Shown here: piece after piece, positions 54,930 through 64,000 of the stretch | Layout of the letters: every line of letters begins with the position of its first letter | Numbering within the stretch: the stretch's first letter is position 1 | Assembly (NCBI GenBank): GCA_917880885.1 | Contig: OU862912.1 | Location: 49,587,117 to 49,651,116 of the forward strand | DNA length: 64,000 bases | Direction of reading: 5' to 3' | DNA from: Limnephilus marmoratus | Lineage: Eukaryota; Arthropoda; Insecta; Trichoptera; Limnephilidae | Made by a program: the position numbers and the translations under genes | Notes under the pieces: generated by a model | Told to the model about the DNA's origin: nothing | The model's input: only the letters and a program-made list of their open reading frames with translations | Databases searched by the model: none

Positions 54930-55000
54930 AAAAAACTATAAAGTAGACTTAGGCCCTGAGGGAAATTATTTTTTTCAGGGCCGCGTCAATGTAAAACATA
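54930..55000 (+). mobile_element. HP retroposon, tail of the split copy
   Basis: AAAAAACTATAAAGTAGACT, then TAGGCCCTGAGGGAAATT, CAGGGCC and GTCAATGTAAAAC. The outer stem's right arm is lost. Confidence 0.8.
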
Positions 55001-55394
55001 CACATTCATATCGGAACTAACCATTGACGCCTTGATTCGGAATTATAAATAATAAAAATTGTAAAAACACTAAGTAGGTACGTACCTAAACCGGAGTGAA
55101 AAAGTATTAAATCGTTTTAATGTGCAATGATGACTGCAGCGCTGCAGTTATTTTCCGTGGCAAATGTGCATCTGATGGCGCGTGCGATTGATGTAACCAG
55201 AAGTTGCGCTGTTGGTAAATGTGCCTTTGAAGAGCGCATTAATGGAAGACGGTCGCTTCCGTCAAAAGCAGGACAGGGCGTAAGATAGGGTTTCACACCG
55301 GCGCACAGTCGAGTATTTTACCTCAAAAGATGGCCAAAACTATGCATCACTAACAACATTTTTTTTAAGTAATTTGAAAAAAAAAACTGTGCAT
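55001..55394. other. Unassigned sequence
   Basis: No feature recognised. Confidence 0.35.
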
Positions 55395-55743
55395 TTTTTT
55401 TTTTACATGAGCTCCACACAGGAGGCCCTGAGGAAAATAATTTCCCTAAGGGCCTATGTCATCTTTGGGGATGCTGTGTGGAGGGTTATTTTAAAGAAAG
55501 GAAGGAGAGGAGAGTTCTGGGAAGGAAAAGGGTTTAAGGGGTGGGTAGGAATCTGGGGTTCAGTGTGTCTTGGTCATCCGCCTCCAAGACCTAGACAAAC
55601 GTAACCCCATGAACCCGGGCACCCCTGCTAAATCACCAAACGTAGCGAACCACTTGGGGACCTTGGGGTGACCTATGGCAGAGGTGTTGGTTATCCAATA
55701 AAGGTTCCCGGGGCGGCGGTATCCATTCCCGCCTCCCAAATTG
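55395..55743 (-). mobile_element. HP retroposon, short form, full length
   Basis: Shares the internal junction (GTCTTGGTCATCCGCCTCC) with the copy at 40590 and differs from it at few positions. Complete from the poly-A (T-run 55395-55405) to the exact 5' end CCCAAATTG. A 10-bp duplication (CCTTGGGG) occurs near 55655. Confidence 0.92.
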
Positions 55744-55789
55744 AGGCATGTCATGTATTGCAAAGACATACCACTAGAGAGACATTAAT

Positions 55790-55929
55790 ATTATTTATTT
55801 TTGGGGCGTTATGCCGTGTTATGCTACCTCCTTCTTTAGCCAACGTTTCGGACACTGTAACGCTGTCCGAAACGTTGGCTAAAGAAGGAGATAGCGCAAC
55901 ACGGCATAAAACACCCCAAAAATAAATAA
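55790..55929. repeat. Palindrome with ~64-bp arms
   Basis: ATTTATTTTTGGGGCG, CTTTAGCCAACGTTTCGG and the matching right arm (GTCCGAAACGTTGGCTAAAG, CACCCCAAAAATAAAT) around a 9-10 bp loop (CTGTAACGCT). It starts 46 bp from the 5' end of the HP copy. The arms differ at only a few positions. Confidence 0.85.
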
Positions 55930-57505
55930 CGAAAATGTTTATAAGTGTTCGATTTTTCTGTTTTTAACAGTTCATGTCTTCTTAAAATTGAACATAAATG
56001 ACTAAATTATTTTTTAGCACTTCTTTTTGGGCATTTTTTGACGCCTATGATCCAAAAACGTTAACTTTTCATCAATATTTCCATTAGAACAGTGTTTCAT
56101 AAGCTCATAAAAGAATATTCTCCGAAATATAATACAAAGGTTTAAGAAAATAGTTTTTTGTCACTTAAAAGTTTAAATTGATGGTAAACAAAAAAAAGGG
56201 CGCGGTATTTTTGAAATTAATCTTATCAGGAATAACGAAATTTTACGGTACCATCAAAAATTATAAGAAAACTTGATCAAAAATACATACATATAAGCTT
56301 GTAAAGATGATTTTTTTTAAATACTTTAAACTAAACGATTAGAAATATAATTATATCGAAAACAATATTAAAAGTAAATATTCTAAAAAAGGGCAAACCT
56401 TTAACAAAACGTTAACTTAAAAAATACACGACGAGAATAAAAAAAAGGACAAAAGAATAAAAAACACAACGACTGCGATAAGACTGTTTGCCGGTAAGAT
56501 AGTATTGCAGGCAGGGAGTGACATTATTAAAATGCCCTCCAGGTGATATGATGACTATCAAGCTTTCATAATATAGGTACCATTTTTTAGGGTTTTACCG
56601 AAGTAAATGTTTCAGACTTATGGTCAACTTTCTTCACACAGATACTCGTCTGTGCGGCGCGCGGCTGCAACTACCAAACAGAAGAAAAACGAGAAGAGAG
56701 AAGGCGAGTTGAACGCATTTCTATTAATAACGAGCGGGCAAGTTCGAAATACTAACACAGTTTCATCACTGAAATACATTCCACGAGCCGGCGGCGTCCG
56801 TTCCCACTCCCAGGAAGTTCAACATGCAGCGGCTTTGTGGAAACTAACCGATGTGCAATATTGTTCAGGAGACTGCATCAGATTATTTTAGTCGTCTGTC
56901 TAGACTAGCCTGTAGGAGCTCACAGAACAGCTCACCGAACACAGAGCGTGGCGAAGTTATGCCATGGATTGGATCGTGGATTTTCCAATTTCCAATCATT
57001 TTAACCGCTCGGCAACTTATTGTTACTTTATTTGGTTAAACGGTTTGGTTGTGGTTTGTTTTGGCTACAGCGGAAGCACTCAAAATAGAATGGAAACCCG
57101 GCAAGTAGGTACTAATCAGTACATTAAACGCACGAGTCAAGAGAATAAACGACTACACGTGTCGAAACGTTTATGGACGCCAGTTTATAGTATTCCGCAA
57201 TGGGCTGAGATCGTGTTAAACGTTTCTTTTTATGCAACAAGCATGCCTAAATTCAGCTGTAATATAATAAAATGAATTATCGAGGGCAAGAGAAGTAAAA
57301 ATAAGACTGAATAAACCATCGAAAACAAGTTTTAAACCACTTGTTTCTCATTTAATAACAACATCTTCACACAAATATTACAAAAATTATGTTTTATGGC
57401 ACGAAGTTTTCATAATGAAAAAGGTGAAACGTTGATTTATTGCAGCGCTCATAAATAATCAAAATTTACGACCACATAACATAATTCGTTAATAATTCTA
57501 TAGAA
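55930..57505. other. Unassigned sequence, 1.6 kb
   Basis: 56600-57280 is GC-balanced with several overlapping short frames of unknown nature; it could be unique host DNA. No exon supported. Confidence 0.3.
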
Positions 57506-58582
57506 CAGCAGTTTGCAACCTTTTTGGAGCTGCCACTCCAAATCGAAAAAGATTCTTCAGCGAATCCAGGAAAAAAAAATCGCCAAATTTAAAGTATAGG
57601 TACATAAAGATTGATTCAGGACATAAAAAAGGTTAGTTCAGGTAGATGTCAAGATATTCAAGGTGAAAGCTAGTCCTAAACGTTTTTCATTATTGCACAT
57701 ACAATTTTTCTAAAACAAAAGTGTATGAACTGGTAAAATACATTTTATATATTTGCGTAAATATTAAATAAAACGAGCAATTAATTTATCAATAAACTTT
57801 ATCAGGTACAAAGTGCGAATATGCCTGCCCATGAGTAAAAACATTGATTCTTGGTGATATAATAGATTTATTAGAAAAAGCGACTCTCAAATCCGGTTCC
57901 ATGTTAAGTCTGTCTCGTACAGGTATTTAGATGCAAATAGGTAAAAATAATAATAATTGATAATTTGTAGAGCGCCGTTTTTGTGAAAAATTACCTCAAG
58001 GGCGCTGTACAATTTGAGTACCAAACGCTTCATCTGATTTAAAAAAAGGTATTATGGTTAGTAACATCACCAGGAATTTATTTGAATTAGTACATATATT
58101 TGAATCTCCATTTTGTTTTCTTGAATGAGTGCAAATGTTCGAAGGGTAAATTAACCTACTTCCCGACATCCAATCCAGTTGAAACTCAGCAGATAGACTC
58201 GGTGTCGTTGAAAACGCACTCTATCAACCTTTTGTAGCATTCACACATACATCCGTGCAAATACACGCATTTTTATGAAATTAGCTACCAACCGGCCAAA
58301 CGTCGATGCGTACGTGGCGGAAAGTCGAAACTGTTTCGCTACATACCAAATTGATGTCTAATAGTAAAAAAAACACTTTTTCGGGTTAATTTTTTATAAC
58401 AGTGGATACTCTTTTTCAATTACGATCCAGCACTTGAAAAGACCTGTGCTTTTGTAAATATCTCGAGGCTTTCATTAAGTCAGTCATTATTTTTCTTTTA
58501 AGTTAAACTTTTTATTTCAATTTAACTTACACTGTGAATTGATTAATTATACATTGGTTATGACCCGGGTTGCGTACCGCTG
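57506..58582. mobile_element. hAT-like element with a nested LINE end
   Basis: Ends CAGCAGTTTGCAACC and (right, complement) CAGCGGTACGCAACC. 8-bp repeats CTATAGAA (57498-57505) and GTATAGAA (58583-58590), one mismatch. Contains an inverted LINE 3' end at 57943-58022. No transposase remnant recognised. Confidence 0.7.
57943..58022 (-). pseudogene. 3' end of the L2/CR1-like LINE
   Basis: The minus strand reads GTACAGCGCCCTTGAGG ... AAAACGGCGCTCTACAAAT then ATTATTATT, the same end as 3470-3547. Only about 75 bp remain. Confidence 0.8.
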
Positions 58583-58590
58583 GTATAGAA

Positions 58591-59466
58591 GATGGATTTA
58601 CTTCTTATATCAGTGTGTGCATTATAGGAGCTAAAATAATCAAAGTATCATAGGATGTAACCGCAGTAGCACGAATTGCGAGCGCACGCATGTGTGCGTG
58701 AACATAACATAAAACATGTGTTGGCTGGGTGCTTAGTGCATGCTGCACGAGCGTGCGTGTGCATGTGTGGGTAACGCGAGTGCAGTAGAATTAATATACA
58801 AGGATGCGAGGGGGTGGTAAACAGCATGTCTAAATTCTGTACGGAGGCATTATATTGAGCGAGCTTGTGCGCCTTCAGCGCTTTGCAGCAAACGATAGGT
58901 TAGATGTTTGTTGAAATATCGTACAAGACTGTGTTCAGAAAGTTTATTGCTAGATTGAACTATGTTATACAAGTAAGTAGGTACTCTGGATTTCGCCACC
59001 TCATTTGGATAGGATTCTAACAGATTTTTTTTTTCAAAAATGACCTTTGAATGCGAAAGCATTTCTTTCGATCATCTCTATACCTAAAATAATTTTCAGA
59101 ACCGTCTTTGTTGTATTTTCGTAGATATATGTACGACAAAGTTGTAACATCAAGCATTTTACATAATCGTTTATTTTACAAGGTTCTAACATTACTTATT
59201 CTCTCTATTTTGTTGGTATCTTACAGTTGTTATTACAGGAGCATTAGTTCAACACTTTAGTTGGATAAGTTTCTAACTACGCTTTACTATTTTTTTATTT
59301 ATCTATTCTAATTTTATTTATTCTAATTAAAATACTTTAAACAAGATTGAACCCCAAAATCGGAAGTTGGTAAATAGACAATGAGAAATCGTCTTTGCAA
59401 TCTTTGACACCTCATATCTCAGAACAAGGTGAAGTGAAGTTAGAACATTATCCAAATGAAGTGACG
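58591..59466. other. Unassigned sequence
   Basis: 58680-58790 is rich in GTGCGTG/GCATGTG alternating purine-pyrimidine DNA. No gene. Confidence 0.35.
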
Positions 59467-59474
59467 ATTTATAT

Positions 59475-60009
59475 CAGTGGTTCCCAAAGTGGTCCGTACG
59501 GACCCCCAGGGGTCCCCAGGATCATTCAGGGGGTCCGTGGAAAATTAAAATTGAGTTGGGGGTCCCTGAACAACGTCAGGGGGTTCGCGCTAGGTTGAAT
59601 ATAAAATTTAAAAAATGTGACACTTTTTTATTAATATGGCAGTTATGTTAAGTTACTAATGCTAAAAATCAATGTAATATACTCCAGGTGAAGTGCATAC
59701 AACAAATTTTCCTAGTCTTGGACAAAAAGATGTATTATTTTTTTGTATTGTTATATTATTGTTACTGTTGCATGAATAATAATATAAAATAATGTGTAAT
59801 TAATATCTGCGTTTGTTGCAAAAGTTTTGCTGTTCAAATAAAACTTGGGAAGAGGAGAATTTTTTCAGTTTCCAAATCTTTCAAAATTGCAAAACAGAGA
59901 TGAAGATTTGTTTGCATATTGTTAACACTTAACTTCGAGGGGGTGGGGTCCGTGGGCGAAAATAATTTTGGAAAGGGGTCCGTGGGCCAAAAGAGTTTGA
60001 GAATCACTG
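59475..60009. mobile_element. hAT-like MITE
   Basis: Ends CAGTGGTTCCCAAAGTGG and (right, complement) CAGTGATTCTCAAACTC. Perfect 8-bp duplication ATTTATAT (59467-59474, 60010-60017). Subterminal GGGGTCCGTGG repeats. 535 bp. Confidence 0.9.
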
Positions 60010-60017
60010 ATTTATAT

Positions 60018-60517
60018 TATGAATTATGGCCAACAGTTCATAAATGTAAATTGGAGATTGAAAAAAAATAGTTAAAGTATCCTTCTGAGAATATAGAATC
60101 AATCTCTCAGAATATCAAGCGTACGTTTTCGATGGCGGTATTAGAACAAGATTTCCTATTGGATGCCAATATTACGAACTTTACATAATAAATTTCAAAA
60201 ACAATCCTTTAATGAGACGAATTACAAAATAATTTATTAACAGTATAAGTCGGGAGCTTGTCGAAAATATGTGTAATTGTTTGGAAATGAGAGGTGATGT
60301 TTTAAATGCACTAATAAGCAGATATTATTACTCATGTCAAAGTTAAATAAGTAAGTCAAATTATTAAATAAAATTATAGGTGAAAATTTGTAATATATAG
60401 TATATATTAAGGCCGGGTAGTATGGGTTAAAAAGAAGAAGAAAGGGATATACGTAAATACGAATGTAAGAGGGAGTGCGCTATGCGAAAATGGTGAAAAT
60501 CTATCTATCTATCTATA
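60018..60517. other. Unassigned AT-rich sequence
   Basis: A GGTTAAAAAGAAGAAGAAAG stretch at 60424-60443 could be a LINE tail remnant. Nothing else. Confidence 0.35.
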
Positions 60518-60887
60518 TAATCTATATAAATAAAAATGAATCGCCGAAATGTATGTACGCGCATAACTTCCGAACGACTGCACCAATTTGGATAATTCTT
60601 TTTTGTTGTGTTCGTTATGGTCAGGACAAGGTTTGTATAAAATTATTGGTGAGCTCAGACATTACGAAATTTGTTTAAAAAATTGCAATAGGTGGCACGC
60701 GAGCTGTTTGAAAACTGAATGTACCGAGACTGAATGAATGGAATGCGGGAGGGTGGAACTCGGAAGGAGGGTTCGCGGGACGGGGGAAGGGAGGCGAAAG
60801 GGGAACGGGACGAATGGGAAAGGACACGCAGGGAGAAACAATCTCTTTATTAAATGGCATAGCAACGCATGTCGGGAACCAGCTAGT
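60518..60887 (+). mobile_element. Helitron-like element, intact ends
   Basis: From TCTATATAAATAAAAATGAA (60521) to GCATGTCGGGAACCAGCTAG before T. Carries GTACGCGCATAACTTCCG, the empty site for the MITE at 46486. No coding capacity. Confidence 0.75.
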
Positions 60888-60964
60888 ATTTAATAAAAAT
60901 GAAAATCTCTCGACAAATGCTTAACCTGTATTAAAAGATACACTGTGAAGTTGTTCGTACCTAT

Positions 60965-61115
60965 AACAAGTCAAATAACAGAACAAATGTGTTTTTAATA
61001 ATTTTCGGAGCAACTTCGCGATTTTTTTCTTTCGAGGGAATTTCATATAATTACCGATTCAACTCTACAAATGTATAGATATTATCTTTTAAAATAACAT
61101 ACATTTTTTAAGGAA
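60965..61115 (-). mobile_element. TTAA-flanked element, fragment (copy 3)
   Basis: The reverse complement matches the left part of 54255-54925: AAAAATGTATGTTATTTTA, ATATGAAATTCCCTCG, GAAAAAAATCGCGAAG, TGCTCCGAAAATTATTA. Confidence 0.65.
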
Positions 61116-61766
61116 CTAAAAAACCGAAATTGTTGAAGACTTGAGAATTGTTGATGTTATACATTTGTAGAAATGCGGAATGCGGCGGTTTAAGCTTGAA
61201 TTTGACATTTGACTAAAAATATAAAACGTCCATGGTGTGAATTTTCACGAAAACCGCAGTATCCATTTATCATTATTATTATCATCAAATTGACATTGAA
61301 TATTCCGCAATCAGCAAACAAACGATGATATTCCCTGTTTCCGCCTGGCGCGGTTGGGAAAGTGCGTTCGCAGCCTGCATTATCTTATCGGCCTAAATTT
61401 GCATGTCATTTGACATCGGGCGCAGTTCAGCCAAGTTGGCGCTGCTCGGCAGACCATGACCTGGCGCAACGGGACCCGCCTTGCGTGGCGCAAGAGAGCC
61501 CGGCCACGGTACACGGTACACACGGAGTACTTCACCACGCTGAAGTTCACAGACTGTACCGCGTACCTACAAATTGTACTGACTATACTGAACTACTTAC
61601 GCTACCGAGCACAATATAGTATACAATACAGTCCGCGGCCGGGAAACTTCGATATATATGTTATAATGTGCAGAGCCCAGAACGTGCGTAAGTAATGGTA
61701 AGGAGCAAATATCACATGCAGAATATACGCACGCAAGCAGTTCTCTAGCTCTCAATGTATACATGT
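61116..61766. other. Unassigned sequence with a GC-rich island
   Basis: 61335-61640 is markedly GC-richer than its surroundings, with overlapping short frames that I do not recognise. Could be a host exon, promoter or conserved non-coding DNA. Confidence 0.3.
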
Positions 61767-62040
61767 TTAACCCCTCAGGCCTGGTGCATATTTGGTCAGA
61801 AAGTCAAAATATTTCGGCTTTGTAATAAATGGAATATTTCTGAACGTACGGTAAACAAAACAGACTGTTTTTGAAAGGTGATAAAATGCGCTTTAAAATT
61901 TTATTATTCGAAATCTAATATTATAATCGCGAAAGATTGTATGGATGTATGTGTGTTTGTTACTCTTTCACGCAAAAACTATTGAATGGATTTTATTGAA
62001 ACTTTACAATAATATAGCTCGTACACCAGAATAACATATA

Positions 62041-62718
62041 ATATACCAGACTATTGTAAGACCCGCAATAATGTATGGCTCCAAATGCTGGACTATGTAC
62101 AACTCGGTGACTAGACAACTCAGAATGAAACCAACTCAGAAGCACCTCAGAAAGGTCATTAAGAGTGATGATAAAAAAATATAAAAAAATTGTTTAAATA
62201 GGCTAAGTTAGATTAGGGTTACCGGCTATTTTAAAATAATTTTTTCATAGCTTTTAATGACCTTTGTGACATGTTTCTGAGTTGGTTTCAATCTGAGTTG
62301 ACATGGAACCGTACAATTCCTACTCTAGGCAACTCGAAACAGCAGAAATGCGAATGCTTAGATGGTCGGCAGGAGTATCACTAAAAGATAAGATCAAAAG
62401 TTCACGCATTCGTGGTAGCCTGGGTGTCACAGACATAAATAGTAAGCTGGAGGAACGACAGTTGAGATGGTATGGACGCATAAGACGGAGACCATCAGAC
62501 CACACAGTGAGGCAGGCAATGTCTATGGAGCTTCATCGACAGTCATCCAGGGGAAGACCGAAGAACTCCTGGATGACTCAATGCTCCAAAATTCTTCAGA
62601 GAAACGGCCTGGATGAAGGCGATACTCAGAACAGAAGAAATTACAACCTGAGAACGAGAAGAGCCGACGCCAACAGCCTACCTAGGCAATGAGTTGGGAC
62701 AGCGCAAGGAAGAAGAAG
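62041..62718 (+). pseudogene. LINE C-terminal fragment with GAA tail
   Basis: Reads RPAIMYGSKCWTMYNS, then (after a MITE insertion) RQLETAEMRMLRWSAGVSLK, RIRGSLGVTDINSKLEERQ, LRWYGRIRRR, SRGRPKNSWMTQCSK and ADANSLPRQ and a stop. Typical post-catalytic tail of an arthropod non-LTR reverse transcriptase. 3' tail AGGAAGAAGAAG. A perfect 18-bp duplication flanks it (62023-62040 and 62719-62736). Confidence 0.9.
62106..62310. mobile_element. MULE-like MITE, copy C
   Basis: 205 bp, ends GGTGACTAGACAACTCAG and (right, complement) GGTTCCATGTCAACTCAG. 9-bp duplication GTACAACTC (62097-62105) / GTACAATTC (62311-62319). It splits the LINE frame above: removing it restores MYNS followed by YSRQLETAEM-type continuity. 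Confidence 0.88.
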
Positions 62719-63430
62719 ACACCAGAATAACATATAGGCTGTAATTTATAGAGCTAGCTAGGAAGGGGACGCGGGAGGGGAACGGGGACGCACGGGAAAG
62801 GTGATTCAGGGAGAAACAATGTATTTCTTTGAATATGGCATAGCAACGCATGCCGGTAAACAGCTAGTAAACACATAATTTTCGAATGCAAACGTAAAAA
62901 AAGTTTTAAAAATGGCTAACCATACGTTTTTTTCCAACTAAAAATAATTACTGATAATGAAAAACATTTACATATTTTTTTAGATAAAGTGTTATAAACG
63001 TTTTTGGGATGTCACTCTTTGACATTTCGTGTAAAAATAATTAATAAAAAAAATCCCAAAAATATCTAATATTTTTAAAGGCGTACAATTTAAATATTTT
63101 GTGGTTAATTTTAAGATTTGAAAAATAAAACTTAGAGTTTTCTCTTTCTATCACCGTTTAGATCATATTTCTCACCATGATAGTAAGGGAGACAACGATT
63201 TCTATGAGACCTATATTAGTCGTTCCCAAAAGCGAACAAATTAGCCTGAGAGGTTAATCCAAATATCTACCTTATGGAGGGAAATATGTGCATTCTGCTG
63301 CTGATGATGTATTATCTGTTCTTACCGCGCGAAAGGTGATTGATATTTTGCGGTTTCGACGAGATGCAGACCCACGAGTATGTGTGTATGTGTTTTCACG
63401 GTCATTCAGAGCTCACGGAGTGCCTTTACA

Positions 63431-63540
63431 CTCGATGCTAAAGTAATACTCGATGCTAAAGTAATACTCGATGCTAAAGTAATACTCGATGCTAAAATAA
63501 TACTCGATGCTAAAGCAAAATTCAATGCTAAAGTCATACT
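63431..63540 (+). repeat. Minisatellite, 18-bp unit, about six copies
   Basis: ACTCGATGCTAAAGTAAT repeated head to tail, the last units diverged (TTCAATGCTAAAGTCATA). Confidence 0.92.
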
Positions 63541-63868
63541 GAACTCATTCATATGAAGATAATAATGGCACATTGGATCTATAAATTAAGATAGTTTTTC
63601 ACTGTGTTTTTCATGTCACAGTTATAATAGTAATATTATTTCCGACATTGCGTACTGTTTTGTAGCAATAACTTTGAGAACAATCGCGCAAATAAACCTA
63701 ATCACCCCTTACGTAGGAAATTAATATCACCATCCCATAGAAAAGTGTCATAAGTCAAAATTTTCTATTTTACATTTTATCTCTGAAAAGTAAAGTGATT
63801 GCGATTATCTATGCCCCACAGTAGTTGATCACTCCAACTCCGCAAGGCGTCGCTAGTATCATGTAGAA
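63541..63868. other. Unassigned sequence
   Basis: No feature recognised. Confidence 0.35.
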
Positions 63869-64000
63869 TAATGGATAACCAACACCTCCGCCATAGGTCA
63901 CCCCAAGTTATTGGTGATTTAGAAGGGGTGCACGGGTTCATGGATTAAGGTTTGTCTAGAACGGATGACCTGGACACGCTGAACCAAGATTCCTACCTAC
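63869..64000 (+). mobile_element. HP retroposon, short form, runs off the window
   Basis: GGATAACCAACACCTCCGCC, AGAAGGGGTGCACGGG, AGAACGGATGACCTGGACAC and GATTCCTACCTAC. The GATGACC junction identifies the short subfamily. The CAATTTGGGAGG end is absent. Confidence 0.85.

Larger units (their letters stand above)
61914..62867 (+). mobile_element. Helitron-like element carrying a LINE
   Basis: Begins TCTAATATTATAATCGCG after A, ends GCATGCCGGTAAACAGCTAG before T. The empty site is visible in the relative at 29450-29910 (reverse strand AATTTGAAATGAACATATAA), showing insertion between A and T without duplication. Its own sequence is interrupted at 62041-62718. Confidence 0.85.
61771..63253. mobile_element. 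piggyBac-like MITE, copy 1, carrying a nest
   Basis: Ends CCCCTCAGGCC and (right, complement) CCTCTCAGGC. TTAA at 61767-61770 and 63254-63257. Its own sequence is 61771-61913 and 62868-63253; the middle is a Helitron-like insertion. Related copies at 16377 and 29450. Confidence 0.8.

Noticed and set aside
63431..63540. CRISPR array
   Set aside because: Units are contiguous without unique spacers, and the DNA is eukaryotic.

Overview
This is eukaryotic, AT-rich DNA with no recognisable host gene. It has none of the dense coding of a prokaryote. Almost everything that can be identified is a transposable element or its debris: non-LTR retrotransposon fragments, two tRNA-headed SINE families, a ~330-520 bp retroposon family, Helitron-like elements, hAT elements and many MITEs. 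Short TAGGTAGGTA/GTAGGTACC runs, an AAAACCGACTTC-ended MITE, Helitron ends reading GCCGGGTCAGCTAGT and LINE tails built on GTTA or GAA repeats suggest an insect, possibly a lepidopteran. That assignment is inference from sequence flavour, not proof.

The commonest family (called HP here, about 17 copies on both strands) starts CAATTTGGGAGGCGGG and ends in a two-stem structure, CTCCACACAG/CTGTGTGGAG outside GGCCCTGAGG/CCTCAGGGCC, then GTAAAA(n). The same 3' end follows the reverse-transcriptase tail in three LINE fragments (24030-24520, 33250-33493, 47360-47905), so HP looks like a non-autonomous partner of that LINE. A second family (tS) is a tRNA-headed SINE with a GGGTTCGAACCC B box.

Layout. 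1-4.3 kb: a TTAA-type element carrying a Harbinger-like MITE, then an HP copy split by the longest coding stretch of the window, an L2/CR1-like reverse transcriptase (open 1034-2854), and by a 4-bp-TSD MITE that itself carries a LINE tail. 5-8 kb: HP, a 187-bp-armed palindrome, a LINE tail and a tS SINE split by a MITE. 8.5-17 kb: HP copies, a LINE tail with 12-bp target duplications, a Helitron-like element and a piggyBac-like MITE. 18.5-21.5 kb: a 1.03-kb hAT with a broken transposase and a MULE-like element with inverted minisatellites and a nested hAT. 22-25 kb: HP, LINE and tS. 26-41 kb: mostly unexplained AT-rich DNA with scattered elements and a 98-T tail at 40590. 42-50 kb: Helitron-like fragments, MITEs, HP and LINE tails. 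50.5-51.5 kb: a heat-shock-element-like pentamer array, a TATA box and tandem/inverted 14-bp motifs. 52-64 kb: further nests, including a four-deep one at 61771-63253.

Insertion history can be read directly because several families occur both with and without the insertions. The most unusual feature not explained as a known transposon is the pentamer array at 50599-50914 with its TATA box at 50950. It resembles a heat-shock promoter but has no protein-coding gene after it.
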